DNA of 64,000 nt from Nocardia sp. CNY236 (GTDB taxonomy: Bacteria > Actinomycetota > Actinomycetes > Mycobacteriales > Mycobacteriaceae): assembly GCF_000482385.1 (NCBI RefSeq), contig NZ_AXVD01000011.1, forward strand, positions 62,001 to 126,000, in the 5' to 3' direction. The notes below the pieces were generated by a model. The model worked only from the letters and a program-made list of their open reading frames with translations. It was not told the DNA's origin and searched no databases. This document shows, one piece after another, positions 26,128 through 35,219 of this stretch. The number at the start of each line of letters is the position of its first letter. The first letter of the stretch is position 1. The position numbers and the translations under genes are program-made.

Positions 26128-27231
26128 GTGACGATCGACCTACGTGCCGACCCGATAGCCCTCACCGCTGCTCTCGTGGACATCCCCAGTGTGTCGCGGG
26201 ACGAGGTAGCCATTGCCGACGAGGTCGAGCGGGCGCTGCGTGACCAGACGACCGGCTTCGAGGTGCTGCGACACGGAAACGTGGTGTTGGCGCGAACCGA
26301 TCGGGCGCTGCCGACCCGGGTGATTCTGGCCGGACACCTGGACACCGTGCCGATCGCCGACAATGTGCCCAGCCGCCTCGACCGGAGCCCGGCCGGTGAG
26401 CAGCTGCTCTACGGTTGCGGTTCGGTCGACATGAAATCCGGTGACGCGGTGTTCTTGCACTTGGCCGCGACCATCACCGACCCGGTGCACGACCTGACGA
26501 TGGTCTTCTACGACGGCGAGGAGATCGCCGCGGAATTCAACGGGCTCGGCGCAATCGAGCGGGAGCTGCCCGACTGGCTCGCCGCCGACCTCGCCATCTT
26601 GGGCGAACCGTCCGGTGGCTGGATCGAGGCGGGTTGCCAAGGCACGGTGCGCGTTCGGCTACGCGCCCCGGGCGAGCGTGCGCATTCGGCACGAGCGTGG
26701 CTGGGCGACAATGCGATCCACCGATTGGCCGCGCCGCTGCAGCGGTTGTGCGACTACCAAGGGCGGCAGGTCGACATCGACGGTTGTGTCTATCGCGAGT
26801 CGTTGTCCGCGGTTCGAGCGGTCGGTGGTGTGGCCGGCAATGTGGTGCCCGACGCGGCCGAGTTGGACGTCAACTTCCGCTTCGCCCCCGACCGCACCGT
26901 GGACCAGGCGATCGCGCACGTCCGGGAGGTCTTCTCCGGACTCGACCTCGATTGTGAGGTCACCGACGCCGCACCGGGAGCGCTCCCGGGGCTGACCGCG
27001 CCGGCGGCCCGGGACCTCGTCGACTCGGTGCGGGGCCACGGTGCGGGCGGCGTACGCGCGAAGTACGGCTGGACGGATGTCTCGCGTTTCGCTGCACGGG
27101 GCATTCCGGCGGTCAATTTCGGTCCCGGCGACCCGAATCTCGCTCATACCCGCGACGAACACGTCTCGGTGCGACAGATCACCGCTGTCACTGCCATGTT
27201 GCGCGACTTTCTGACCGGGACATCGATCTGA
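26128..27231 (+). CDS. dapE: Succinyl-diaminopimelate desuccinylase DapE
   Basis: A 367-residue M20-family zinc amidohydrolase. The metal-binding segments are [35 protein letters not shown] and [15 protein letters not shown], with a late [17 protein letters not shown] histidine region. It cleaves N-succinyl-LL-DAP to LL-DAP and succinate, the step after DapC. The GTG start at 26128 is divergent from dapD with a 149-base shared promoter region. Two LOG-family genes follow closely on the same strand. Confidence 0.94.
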   Translation: MTIDLRADPIALTAALVDIPSVSRDEVAIADEVERALRDQTTGFEVLRHGNVVLARTDRALPTRVILAGHLDTVPIADNVPSRLDRSPAGEQLLYGCGSVDMKSGDAVFLHLAATITDPVHDLTMVFYDGEEIAAEFNGLGAIERELPDWLAADLAILGEPSGGWIEAGCQGTVRVRLRAPGERAHSARAWLGDNAIHRLAAPLQRLCDYQGRQVDIDGCVYRESLSAVRAVGGVAGNVVPDAAELDVNFRFAPDRTVDQAIAHVREVFSGLDLDCEVTDAAPGALPGLTAPAARDLVDSVRGHGAGGVRAKYGWTDVSRFAARGIPAVNFGPGDPNLAHTRDEHVSVRQITAVTAMLRDFLTGTSI

Positions 27232-27251
27232 GCCGCGGTAGCGTTGCAGCC

Positions 27252-28109
27252 ATGTCCGCCGACGCCCAGGGCCGTGAAGTCCCCGCCGAGGGCCGTGAAG
27301 TCCCCGAGGAACCGCAGTCGACAGCCTCGTATCACGGTCCGGTTCTGCTTCGGCGTGATCGTAGAGACGATGTCGGTACCGCCGACCGGAGTCTGCTGGA
27401 CGGGCGTGGTGATTCGGACTGGGTACACACCGACCCGTGGCGGGTGTTGCGTATTCAAGCGGAGTTCGTCGAGGGATTCGGTGCGCTCGCGCAAGCCCCG
27501 CCTGCGGTGACCGTCTTCGGTTCGGCGCGCATCCCGGTGGACCATCCCGAATACCAGGCCGGGCATGCAATCGGCGCCGCGTTGGCCGCGGCCGGGTTCG
27601 CGGTGATCACCGGCGGCGGGCCGGGCGCCATGGAAGCGGTCAATCGGGGCGCCTGCGAGGCGGGCGGCTACTCGATCGGCCTCGGTATCGAGTTGCCCTT
27701 CGAGCGGACCCTCAACGAGTGGGTGGATCTCGGGATCAACTTCCGCTACTTCTTCGTGCGCAAAACGATGTTCGTGAAGTACGCGCGGGCCTTCGTATGC
27801 CTGCCCGGTGGATTCGGGACACTCGATGAGCTTTTCGAGGCGCTGACACTGGTGCAAACCGGCAAGATCACTCGCTTTCCGATCATCTTGTTCGGCAGCA
27901 AGTACTGGTCGGGGCTGCTCGGTTGGTTGCGAGACACACTCGGGCGCTCGGGTAAGATCTCCGCGGAGGATTCGAGCTTGCTGCAGGTGACCGACAGCGT
28001 CGAAGAGGTCGTGGCCATGGTGGTGGCCGGCACGAACTCGGTCGGCGCCACCGACACCATCGGTTCGAGCGCCACCGACGCCGCCGGTTCGACGAAGGAA
28101 TGGTCGTGA
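27252..28109 (+). CDS. LOG-family (TIGR00730-type) protein with N-terminal extension
   Basis: A 285-residue Rossmann-like protein of the cytokinin-activating LOG family. It contains VTVFGSARIP, the phosphate-binding GGGPGAMEAVNRGA, RKTMFVKYARAFVCLPGGFGTLDELFE (catalytic Arg and PGGxGT motif) and LFGSKYWSGLL. The family hydrolyses nucleoside 5'-monophosphates to base and ribose phosphate. The first 80 residues are extra and include a duplicated GREVP segment. It begins 20 bases after dapE and its stop overlaps the next LOG gene. It is more divergent than the downstream paralogue and may have another substrate. Confidence 0.88.
   Translation: MSADAQGREVPAEGREVPEEPQSTASYHGPVLLRRDRRDDVGTADRSLLDGRGDSDWVHTDPWRVLRIQAEFVEGFGALAQAPPAVTVFGSARIPVDHPEYQAGHAIGAALAAAGFAVITGGGPGAMEAVNRGACEAGGYSIGLGIELPFERTLNEWVDLGINFRYFFVRKTMFVKYARAFVCLPGGFGTLDELFEALTLVQTGKITRFPIILFGSKYWSGLLGWLRDTLGRSGKISAEDSSLLQVTDSVEEVVAMVVAGTNSVGATDTIGSSATDAAGSTKEWS
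27268..27306 (+). repeat. 18-bp direct repeat inside the first LOG gene
   Basis: AGGGCCGTGAAGTCCCCG at 27268-27285 and again at 27289-27306 (21-base period, in frame), giving two GREVP copies in the N-terminal extension. Confidence 0.85.
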
Positions 28110-28666
28110 GCGAACAGTCTTTCGCTGTCTGTGTCTACTGCTCTGCGAGCACGACGGACCCGGATTGCTTGTCGCTATCCGCTCGAGTCGGCACCGAACT
28201 CGCTCGGCGCGGGTGGCAGTTGGTGTCCGGCGGCGGGCACGTTTCGATGATGGGAGCGGTCGCGACCGCGGCGCGCGCGGGAGGCGCACACACCATCGGG
28301 GTGATTCCGAAACACCTGGTGCACCAAGAGGTCGCCGACGTCGACGCCGACGAACTGGTGGTCACCGACACCATGCGCCAACGCAAGCAGGTGATGGAAG
28401 ACCGTGCCGATGCGTTTCTCACTCTGCCCGGTGGCATCGGTACCCTGGAGGAGTTCTTCGAGACCTGGACCGGTGGCTACCTCGGACAGCACGACAAACC
28501 CGTTGTGGTGCTGGACCACCAGGGATTCTTCCACGGACTGTTCTCCTGGCTGGAGGAGCTCTACGACCGGAAATTCGTCTCCCGGACAGCGATGTCCCGG
28601 ATTACCGTAGCGAGCGATGTCCCGTCGGCATTCGCTGCGCTGCAGGCGGCGCGGACCGAGGGATGA
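28106..28666 (+). CDS. LOG-family nucleoside 5'-monophosphate phosphoribohydrolase
   Basis: A 186-residue compact LOG protein. It has AVCVYCSAST, VSGGGHVSMMGAVATAA, RQRKQVMEDRADAFLTLPGG and GIGTLEEFFETWTG, which are the catalytic Arg and PGGxGTxxE motifs. Length and sequence match Rv1205, which makes free cytokinin bases from their nucleotides. The start is GTG 28106, overlapping the preceding stop as GTGA, with AAGGA 6 bases upstream; ATG 28100 sits too close to that site. It is a tandem paralogue of the upstream LOG gene. Confidence 0.92.
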   Translation: MSEQSFAVCVYCSASTTDPDCLSLSARVGTELARRGWQLVSGGGHVSMMGAVATAARAGGAHTIGVIPKHLVHQEVADVDADELVVTDTMRQRKQVMEDRADAFLTLPGGIGTLEEFFETWTGGYLGQHDKPVVVLDHQGFFHGLFSWLEELYDRKFVSRTAMSRITVASDVPSAFAALQAARTEG

Positions 28667-28735
28667 CACCCGAGCGCAGCCGCCGGGCAGCGACATCCAA
28701 CCGACCGGAAAGGGTGTTCGTCTACAGTCGTTGAC

Positions 28736-29620
28736 ATGTTCAGCTCGACCGCTGCGCGGCTTCCCACGTTGTGCGGTCGGCCGGTCGCGGCTGATCGGGC
28801 GTTGGTCATGGCGATCGTGAATCGCACGCCGGACTCGTTCTACGACGCAGGCGCTACATTCGCCGACGCCGCTGCGATGGACGCCGTGGCACGCGCCGTG
28901 GACGAGGGCGCGGATCTGATCGATATCGGTGGTGTCAAGGCCGGACCCGGAACCTCGGTCGACGCGGCCGAGGAGACCCGCCGCGTGGTCCCGTTCATCG
29001 CGGCGATCCGCGCAAAATATCCGGGATTACTGATCAGCGTGGACACCTGGCGCGCCGAGGTGGCTTCGGCGGCGGTCGGCGAGGGCGCGGATCTGATCAA
29101 CGACACCTGGGCGGGCGCCGACCCGGATCTGATCTCCGTGGCCGTCACCCACGGCGCGGGCGTGGTGTGCAGTCACACCGGCGGAGCGTCGCCGCGGACC
29201 AGGCCGCACCGGGTGCGGTATGCCGACGTTGTGCAGGAGGTCACCGCGACGGTGGTGCGTGCAGCGGAGGATGCGCTCGCGGTAGGGGTACGGCGTGACT
29301 CGATTCTGATCGATCCGACCCACGATTTCGGAAAGAACACCTACCACGGCCTCGAACTGTTGCGCGGAGTCGACAGTCTTGTAAATACCGGGTGGCCAGT
29401 CTTGATGGCGCTGAGCAACAAGGATTTCATCGGAGAGACTCTAGGTGTCGGCCTTTCCGAGCGGCTGGAGGGCACATTGGCGGCCACAGCATGGTCGGCG
29501 GCGGCCGGCGCCAGGGTCTTTCGTGTCCACGAGGTTGCCGCTACCCGGCGGGTCGTGGACATGATCGCCGCGATCCAGGGCATCCGGCCCCCCGTACGAA
29601 CCTTGCGAGGTCTGGTATGA
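28736..29620 (+). CDS. folP2: Dihydropteroate synthase paralogue FolP2
   Basis: A 294-residue TIM-barrel protein of the DHPS family. It has VMAIVNRTPDSFYDAG at the pterin site, DLIDIGGVKAGPGT, LISVDTWRAEVA, and DPTHDFGKNTYHGLELLRG. In folate-making FolP1 the segment after DIGG normally reads ESTRPG; here it reads VKAGPG, a change typical of FolP2. Mycobacterial FolP2 proteins were reported to lack detectable DHPS activity, so a role other than folate synthesis is likely. Its stop overlaps the gpgS start as ATGA, as in Rv1207-Rv1208. Confidence 0.88.
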   Translation: MFSSTAARLPTLCGRPVAADRALVMAIVNRTPDSFYDAGATFADAAAMDAVARAVDEGADLIDIGGVKAGPGTSVDAAEETRRVVPFIAAIRAKYPGLLISVDTWRAEVASAAVGEGADLINDTWAGADPDLISVAVTHGAGVVCSHTGGASPRTRPHRVRYADVVQEVTATVVRAAEDALAVGVRRDSILIDPTHDFGKNTYHGLELLRGVDSLVNTGWPVLMALSNKDFIGETLGVGLSERLEGTLAATAWSAAAGARVFRVHEVAATRRVVDMIAAIQGIRPPVRTLRGLV

Positions 29621-30558
29621 CAGTCGTGCAACACTGTGAGCCCAGCTGGGCGGAAACGAATACGTGGGACACCCCGAACTGGACGGTGGACGAGCTCATC
29701 GACGCCAAAGCAGGCCGAACGGTGTCGGTGGTGCTGCCCGCATTGAACGAAGAACGAACCGTGGCCGAAGTAGTGGCCAGTATCCGACCGCTGGTCGGCA
29801 GATTGGTCGATGAGCTCGTCGTGCTCGATTCCGGTTCTACCGATGCCACTGCCGACCGGGCTCGCACAGCAGGCGCCGAGGTGATCACCAGAGAGCAGGC
29901 CGTGCCGGAATTGGAACCCGTCCCCGGTAAGGGGGAGGTGTTGTGGCGCTCGTTGGCCGTCACCGGCGGGGATCTGATCGCCTTCGTCGACTCCGATCTG
30001 ATCGATCCGGATCCGCATTTCGTGCCGAAGCTGCTCGGCCCATTGCTCACGATGAACGGCCTGCATCTATCCAAAGCCTATTATCGTCGGCCACTTCGGT
30101 TCGGCGGTGCGGTGGAGGCTCATGGCGGCGGCCGAGTCACCGAGTTGGTCGCACGTCCGCTGCTGGCGGCGCTGCGACCGCAGCTGTCGCACGTGCTCCA
30201 GCCACTGGGTGGCGAGTACGCGGGAACCCGGGAGTTGCTCACGTCGGTGCCGTTCGCACCGGGCTACGGCGTGGAGATCGGCCTGCTGTTGGACACCTAC
30301 GACCAGTTCGGTATGTCCGCGATCGGCCAGGTCAACTTGGGCACTCGTACACATCGCAATCGTCCGCTGGCCGATTTGGGGGTGATGAGTCGCCAGATCG
30401 TCGGCACCGCGCTCGGTCGCAGTGGCGTCCGGGATTCCGGTGCGGCACTGACCCAATTCCCCATGGTCGGTGACGAATTCACCGCACGCAGTACCGAGGT
30501 GTCATTGATCGACCGTCCGCCGATGAACACCCTGCGGCCCGCGCGGGCGGCGGCCTGA
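29617..30558 (+). CDS. gpgS: Glucosyl-3-phosphoglycerate synthase GpgS
   Basis: A 313-residue GT-A glycosyltransferase (GT81). It has VSVVLPALNEERTVAEVV at the N-terminus, the metal-binding DSD in LIAFVDSDLID, GGAVEAHGGGRVTELVARPLL, the LQPLGGEYAGTREL acceptor loop and the late NRPLADLG motif. It transfers glucose to 3-phosphoglycerate, the first step of methylglucose lipopolysaccharide synthesis, which regulates fatty acid chain length in mycobacteria. Coupled to folP2 by a 4-base overlap. Its 3' end overlaps the convergent small membrane-protein gene by 57 bases. Confidence 0.94.
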   Translation: MTVVQHCEPSWAETNTWDTPNWTVDELIDAKAGRTVSVVLPALNEERTVAEVVASIRPLVGRLVDELVVLDSGSTDATADRARTAGAEVITREQAVPELEPVPGKGEVLWRSLAVTGGDLIAFVDSDLIDPDPHFVPKLLGPLLTMNGLHLSKAYYRRPLRFGGAVEAHGGGRVTELVARPLLAALRPQLSHVLQPLGGEYAGTRELLTSVPFAPGYGVEIGLLLDTYDQFGMSAIGQVNLGTRTHRNRPLADLGVMSRQIVGTALGRSGVRDSGAALTQFPMVGDEFTARSTEVSLIDRPPMNTLRPARAAA

Positions 30559-30918
30559 ACGGTCGAGTTGTTCCGATGCGTGGTCGGGTCGGATTCCCGC
30601 GCGGGTATCTCGCATGTACCCGGCCTCGATCAAAGTGCGAAACGCAGCGTTCTTGTAGACACATTCGGCAGGTTCGCATATCCGGTGCCGCTGCATCAGC
30701 TCGTGGGCTTCTGCCACGGTCAATGGGTCCATGGGCAGCTGCTGCGGTTTACCGATCGGGCAGGTCGGGAGGGGGGCGGCGATCTCGCGCGCCAGTCCGT
30801 GCTCGGTGTCGTGGGTTCGTCGTCGCCGGACGGTTGGTCTGTACCACAACGCGAAGGCCGCGACCAGGCTCGTGGCGCCTGCGAGTGAGCAGAGGACGGC
30901 GATCTGGGTGGCGGTCAC
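30502..30918 (-). CDS. Small membrane-anchored protein with Cys pair
   Basis: A 138-residue protein. The N-terminal helix (about residues 5-26, IAVLCSLAGATSLVAAFALW) is followed by a basic stretch, then a domain with LTVAEAHELMQRHRICEPAECVYKNAAFRTLIEAG. The C-x4-C pair with the helix around it recalls a small protein family I associate with nocardioforms, function unknown. The start is GTG 30918, with GAGGAG about 11 bases upstream; the frame stays open to 31113 without features. The last 57 bases are antisense to the gpgS end, which is unusual for two real genes. Confidence 0.7.
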   Translation of the reverse strand: MTATQIAVLCSLAGATSLVAAFALWYRPTVRRRRTHDTEHGLAREIAAPLPTCPIGKPQQLPMDPLTVAEAHELMQRHRICEPAECVYKNAAFRTLIEAGYMRDTRAGIRPDHASEQLDRSGRRPRGPQGVHRRTVDQ

Positions 30919-31146
30919 GGCGCGTGTTCTCCTCTCGGTGGGCGAGCCGGGCGGGTGTGGCGGAGCCGAAGCGCAGCGCACCGTCAACTGAGATGGCAAA
31001 CATTCAGCAAATTTAGTGTGAAGTGGCATAGCAGGCTGTGCAAGAGGTTGCACCATGCTGTTAGCCGGAATTGATTGCTTTGTCATGGGTATGCCCCGCG
31101 CGCCGGAGTCCAATCACCCCGGAGAGGCATTTCCGCTATGAGCTGG

Positions 31147-31584
31147 CTACTGGCGGTTGCGGCGCTGTTCGGTTGGTCGAGGCTCGGTCGACGGCGTGTC
31201 GGCCGAGTCGCCATGGACGGGTGTGTCGGTGATGTCCGTGGTCTCGTCCCGGGCCCGAGTCGACGGTTCGGGCAACTGGCGCCGTTCCATGGGAACGACT
31301 GGGTTGCGACCACTGTCGGCAAGCGGTCCTGTGCCGATCGCGGGTTCGTGTGGTCGCGTGGAATCGTCGGTGGCGACATCGTGGTCGGAATTCGCCGCTT
31401 CGTCGGAGTCGGCCGTCCCGTCGGTCTCGGGCGATCCGGTTTCCTGCTCCCGCGCAAGTCGGGCCTGTAGATCGGCGACAGTCAGGTGGATACGCGCTGG
31501 CGGAGGCCGCAAGAGCATGGCGACGACCGCGCCGATCAGTGCGGCTGCCAAGACGACGCTGCTGATGAGCAGAAGCAGATGCAC
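31147..31584 (-). CDS. Single-pass membrane protein with acidic disordered tail
   Basis: A 145-residue protein. A hydrophobic helix at residues 2-25 (LLLLISSVVLAAALIGAVV) is followed by LTVADLQARLAREQ, then a long acidic, Thr/Ser/Asp-rich tail to the end that looks disordered. The GTG start has a GAGGAAATC site just upstream, supporting translation. No domain is recognised. The LTVADLQARL helix resembles short helices in other actinobacterial membrane proteins, which is not informative. It lies in the stretch that marks one end of a rearranged block. Confidence 0.65.
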   Translation of the reverse strand: MHLLLLISSVVLAAALIGAVVAMLLRPPPARIHLTVADLQARLAREQETGSPETDGTADSDEAANSDHDVATDDSTRPHEPAIGTGPLADSGRNPVVPMERRQLPEPSTRARDETTDITDTPVHGDSADTPSTEPRPTEQRRNRQ

Positions 31585-31858
31585 GATTTCCTCGAGTCGT
31601 TGTCATTGGTGTGGGCCGAGGTGGGCGCTCGACGTGCAGCCGCGTGCAGGACACGGACGCCGACCTCGATCTTCGATTGTGTGATCGGGCTACATCGCAG
31701 CGCGGCTATCTGCTAGCAATTTTAGATGGTCGGTCGCGCACGATGCGCAGGTGGCCAGATGTCCGGCGCGGCGCGCCGGCCTGTGGCGTTCGCCAGGGTG
31801 CGTCCGCGACCGCGATCAGCACCTTGCAGATGGCCGGCGCTAGTCGCCAGGCGATAGC

Positions 31859-32716
31859 TCAGCGCCGCACACCCAGCGTGGGTGTCCGTTTTTCCGGGTC
31901 GTGCCGGTAGACCGGCGTGAGCAGTTCGGCTTCCAGCGGTTCGCCGGTGGCGCGATCGAAACGGCACGAGACCAGGACCGAGAATCGGTGATTGCTCGCG
32001 CGTTCGTGCAAATTGGCCAGCCGGGTCGCGAGCAGCCGGATGGCGCCGAGCGAGCCCGCCGGTTGCATACCGTCGATGATCAGTACGCTGCCGAGTCCAT
32101 CGGGGCGGGGCAGCCTGGCCAGATAGGCGATGTCGTGTGGATCCGGGCCGCCGGGTCGATACACTCGCCGCGCCGCGCGGTCCTCGATCGCCCGGCGGGC
32201 ATCGCCGGCTCTGGCCACCGCGCGACGCAGCCGTGGATCGGCGGTCATCAGCTGACGCAGACTGGGCGACAGTTCCGGACCCCCGAGGACGATCAATCCA
32301 TCACGGAGGAGGTCGATTCGGCGTCCCGGGAGAAAATGCTCGACCGTGACCGAGAATCCGAGTTGTCGCAGCAGCTGCCCCAACCGTTGCGGCGCAGCCG
32401 GATCCGGCGCGCCGATCACCCGCCCGGCACGTAGTTCGGGTACGAGTACGGTCAGCGGGCCATGTCCGAAGAACAGACCTTCCGGCGCCGGCCCTTGCAT
32501 ACTCACCTGGTGTATGCGAGCACGGGAAAGACCAGCTGCTGCACCGATTCTGGCGAAAGTCCAGCCGTCGGCGTGCAGTTCGCGGATTACGGCACGACGA
32601 ATCCTGGTCAGTTCGTTGATGGTCTGTTGGGCTGCCGCGACCCTTTCGGTGGCCGCCTTCAGTCGCTCGACCCTGTCTTCGATCGCGAATACGCGCGCCA
32701 CGTCGTCGGCCGGCAT
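31859..32716 (-). CDS. Sigma-factor-like HTH protein with uncharacterised C-terminal domain
   Basis: A 285-residue protein. Residues 1-35 form a charged helix (VERLKAATERVAAAQQTINELTRIRR). Residues 40-72 form a region-4-like HTH (VIRELHADGWTFARIGAAAGLSRARIHQV). Residues 80-285 are an alpha/beta domain with GPLTVLVPELRAG, DLLRDGLIVLGGPELSPSLRQLM, DIAYLARLPRPDGLGSVLIIDG, GSLGAIRLL and SVLVSCRFD. I recall this C-terminal domain following HTH modules in several actinobacterial proteins, without known function; it looks like a nucleotide- or ligand-sensing fold. A 12-bp inverted repeat lies just upstream, suggesting autoregulation. The stop is next to an AT-richer gap at 31585-31858. Confidence 0.75.
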   Translation of the reverse strand: MPADDVARVFAIEDRVERLKAATERVAAAQQTINELTRIRRAVIRELHADGWTFARIGAAAGLSRARIHQVSMQGPAPEGLFFGHGPLTVLVPELRAGRVIGAPDPAAPQRLGQLLRQLGFSVTVEHFLPGRRIDLLRDGLIVLGGPELSPSLRQLMTADPRLRRAVARAGDARRAIEDRAARRVYRPGGPDPHDIAYLARLPRPDGLGSVLIIDGMQPAGSLGAIRLLATRLANLHERASNHRFSVLVSCRFDRATGEPLEAELLTPVYRHDPEKRTPTLGVRR

Positions 32717-32720
32717 GTGC

Positions 32721-32760
32721 GAAGTCTAGACAGCCGAATACCACATGGTGTCTAGACTTC
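32721..32760. promoter_or_regulatory. 12-bp inverted repeat, operator candidate
   Basis: GAAGTCTAGACA (32721-32732) and TGTCTAGACTTC (32749-32760) are perfect inverted copies with a 16-base spacer. Each arm contains the 8-bp palindrome GTCTAGAC, so two palindromic sites lie 28 bp apart centre to centre. It sits between the tatB stop and the HTH gene start, 5 bases from the ATG. Confidence 0.65.
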
Positions 32761-32768
32761 TTGACGGA

Positions 32769-33185
32769 TCACGTGGCATCGGTGTCGATCGGGGGACGTT
32801 CGTTGCGTTCCAACGGCTTGTCCATTGCGGGCGTCGGATAGCTCGACCTCGTACTTTTCGTCCCGTACACGTCCTTGGTCTGGGACAATGTGTCGTCCAG
32901 ATCCCGCAGCAGTGAATCGTCGTCGTTCAGAAGGTGTTTGGTCACCATTTTGCGCGGCGTCATGGTACGAAGTTCGTTCAGGTCGGCCAGCGGTTTGCGT
33001 AGATCCTCGAATTCGGGCCCGAGTTCCGTGCGAAGCTGAGAGGTCGCGCCGCTCGCGTAGTCACGCACTTGACGCAGGCTGCGCATGGTCCACCGCACGG
33101 CGCCGGGTAGGCGTTCCGGGCCGAGGATCACGAGGGCGGCGACGAGGAGGACGAGCGTCTCACCCCAGCCGATACTGCTGAACAC
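32769..33185 (-). CDS. tatB: Sec-independent translocase subunit TatB
   Basis: A 138-residue TatB. The N-terminal helix [20 protein letters not shown] is followed by [26 protein letters not shown], the amphipathic helix, then a charged C-terminal tail. The glutamate in the helix (GWGE) and the LGPERLP hinge are family hallmarks that separate TatB from TatA. It works with TatC in exporting folded twin-arginine proteins; a probable substrate, the cupin at 41.3 kb, lies nearby. It follows htrA by 33 bases, as in the sigE-rseA-htrA-tatB order. Confidence 0.93.
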   Translation of the reverse strand: MFSSIGWGETLVLLVAALVILGPERLPGAVRWTMRSLRQVRDYASGATSQLRTELGPEFEDLRKPLADLNELRTMTPRKMVTKHLLNDDDSLLRDLDDTLSQTKDVYGTKSTRSSYPTPAMDKPLERNERPPIDTDAT

Positions 33186-33218
33186 ATCATCAGGCTACCG
33201 GGCGGCGCGACCAGCGGG

Positions 33219-34754
33219 TCAGTCGGATTCCAGCGTCACCGATACGTCCACCTGCCGGCCATCTCGGATCAACACCACAGTCACCGTCTCGCCGATCTCG
33301 TGCGACTGTACTGCGACAACCAATTCCTCCGGGCCGGTCACCTCACGGTCGCCGACCTTGACGATCACATCGCCCTCGACGATTCCCGCCTTGGCTGCGG
33401 GTCCATCCGCTTCCACGTCGGCGACCTGCGCGCCACTGGTCGTTTCGTTGGCCACCTGGCCACTGCGCGGGATGAGTCCCAGTTTCGCATGATGAATCTC
33501 GCCATCCCGAATCAATGTCTGGGCGACGGTGGTCACCACGTCGACCGGGACTGCGAAGCCGATTCCGACCGAGCCGCCGGTCTGGCTGCGGATGGCGGTG
33601 TTGACGCCGATGACCTGGCCGTTCAGGTCCACCAATGCGCCGCCGGAATTACCCGGGTTGATCGATGCGTCGGTCTGCACCGCGTCGATCACCGCGTTCG
33701 TGTCGGTACCTTCTCCCTGCAGCCGCACCGGACGATGCAAGGCGCTGACGATGCCCGAGGTGACGGTTTTGCTCAAACCCAGCGGCGAACCGATGGCCAC
33801 GACGTCATCACCCACTTGGACCTCACCGGATTTGCCGAGCTGGGCCACCGTGAGATTTTCCGCTTCGACCTTCAGTACTGCCAGGTCGGTCTTCGGATCC
33901 CGGCCGACGATATCGGCGCGAACTCGGGTGCCGTCGGAGAATTGGATCAGGATTTCGGCACGGTCGCTCGTGTCCTGCGCGGCCATCGAGACGACATGGT
34001 TGTTCGTCACGATGTAGCCCGCACCGTCGATCACCACGCCGGAACCGGTAGCACCGTTCTCACCCACGGTCACGCGGATCGAGACGACCGAGGGCAAGAC
34101 GGCATTGGCGACCTGTGCGATAACGCCATGTGACCCGGAGTCCGCACTGTTCTGTTGCAAGGTGACCTTGCGCGAGGTGAGTGTCGAGGCGGTTTCGGCC
34201 GTCAACCGCCCGACCACGCCTCCGAGTAGACCGATGACCAGTGCCACCGATGCCAGCGCGGCCAGTGCGGTCGGCGCGACCCGAGAGCCGAAGAGCACTT
34301 CTCGCGCGGTGAGCTTCTCGGCGCGTGGCAGCTGTCGAGGCGGTGGGGACGCTACCGCGGGAGCGCCCAAGCGCGCCGCGGAGTCGGGATCACGCCACGG
34401 GTCGGATTGTTCGGCAACCGGTGGCGGGACGATCGGCTCGGGGTCGCGCTGCAGCAGTTCGGTCGAACCCACGGGGCGGCCGAATGCCTCGGCCAGCACC
34501 GTGTCGGGCGGACGATTCTGCGGTTGTGGAACCGACTGTTGCGCCGAACCACCAGTACGAATCGGCAGCGGCTGCGCGAACGAACCCGACAGGCCGGCCG
34601 GTCGGCGGAAGGCATGCGCGGTGTGCGTGTCGACGTGGGGTCGGTAGACCGGGCGCGGGCCGAGGACGGGGGCATCCGGCGGACGGAGATTTCCGCGATC
34701 GGCCGTCGAATCCGGGGTGTCGGACGATCCGGAATTCGTCGATTCGGTGGTCAC
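33219..34754 (-). CDS. htrA: HtrA-family membrane-anchored serine protease with PDZ domain
   Basis: A 511-residue protein. Residues 1-150 are a Pro/Ser-rich cytoplasmic region, residues 164-182 a membrane helix, and the rest is extracytoplasmic. The trypsin-like domain has its triad at His 253 (NNHVV), Asp 290 (DLAVL) and Ser 370 (GNSGGAL); a PDZ domain covers about residues 410-505. It degrades misfolded envelope proteins. It is encoded with sigE and rseA and matches Rv1223. The long proline-rich cytoplasmic part, ahead of the single helix, is usual for the mycobacterial HtrA. Confidence 0.95.
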   Translation of the reverse strand: MTTESTNSGSSDTPDSTADRGNLRPPDAPVLGPRPVYRPHVDTHTAHAFRRPAGLSGSFAQPLPIRTGGSAQQSVPQPQNRPPDTVLAEAFGRPVGSTELLQRDPEPIVPPPVAEQSDPWRDPDSAARLGAPAVASPPPRQLPRAEKLTAREVLFGSRVAPTALAALASVALVIGLLGGVVGRLTAETASTLTSRKVTLQQNSADSGSHGVIAQVANAVLPSVVSIRVTVGENGATGSGVVIDGAGYIVTNNHVVSMAAQDTSDRAEILIQFSDGTRVRADIVGRDPKTDLAVLKVEAENLTVAQLGKSGEVQVGDDVVAIGSPLGLSKTVTSGIVSALHRPVRLQGEGTDTNAVIDAVQTDASINPGNSGGALVDLNGQVIGVNTAIRSQTGGSVGIGFAVPVDVVTTVAQTLIRDGEIHHAKLGLIPRSGQVANETTSGAQVADVEADGPAAKAGIVEGDVIVKVGDREVTGPEELVVAVQSHEIGETVTVVLIRDGRQVDVSVTLESD

Positions 34755-34764
34755 TCGGAAAACT

Positions 34765-35163
34765 CTACTTGCGCCACCACGTTGTCCATCGGGCCGCGGT
34801 GAACGAATCGCTCAGCGCCCCGGAAAATGCCGCGTCACGCGGGTTCTGGCCGGAGCCGGGTGATGTGGCGCCGGTGTTGGATGCGCCGCCGGGCAATTCC
34901 GCAAGCGGAATTCTGGTGAGACTGTCTCGAAGTTCGGAGGGCATCCTGACCTGGTCTGCCCGACGCAACGCAATGCGGGCCTGGTGTTGGGCATCGACTT
35001 CCGCCGCGCATTCCGGGCATTGCTCGAGATGTTGTGCAGCCCGAAGGTAGGCGTTCATACGCAACTCGCCGTCCACATACGCGGCGATGGCTTCGCTGGC
35101 CAGATGCTCGGTAGGACGGAAGCGATGCGGAGGACGACCGGACGTACTGTAGTCGCCACTCAT
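34765..35163 (-). CDS. rseA: Anti-sigma-E factor RseA
   Basis: A 132-residue zinc-associated anti-sigma factor. The ZAS signature is His 45, Cys 49 and Cys 52 (HLEQCPECAAEVD), preceded by HLASEAIAAYVDGEL, which binds the sigma factor. No membrane helix follows, so it is a soluble, redox-type anti-sigma like mycobacterial RseA (Rv1222). It would hold SigE inactive until oxidation, phosphorylation or proteolysis frees it. It lies 56 bases after sigE and 10 bases before htrA, so it is cotranscribed with both. Confidence 0.93.
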   Translation of the reverse strand: MSGDYSTSGRPPHRFRPTEHLASEAIAAYVDGELRMNAYLRAAQHLEQCPECAAEVDAQHQARIALRRADQVRMPSELRDSLTRIPLAELPGGASNTGATSPGSGQNPRDAAFSGALSDSFTAARWTTWWRK

Positions 35164-35219
35164 GCGGTGCTCACCCTTTCAACCGACGTCCGTCCTGGGG
35201 TGACGCCGACTTCGGCAAA

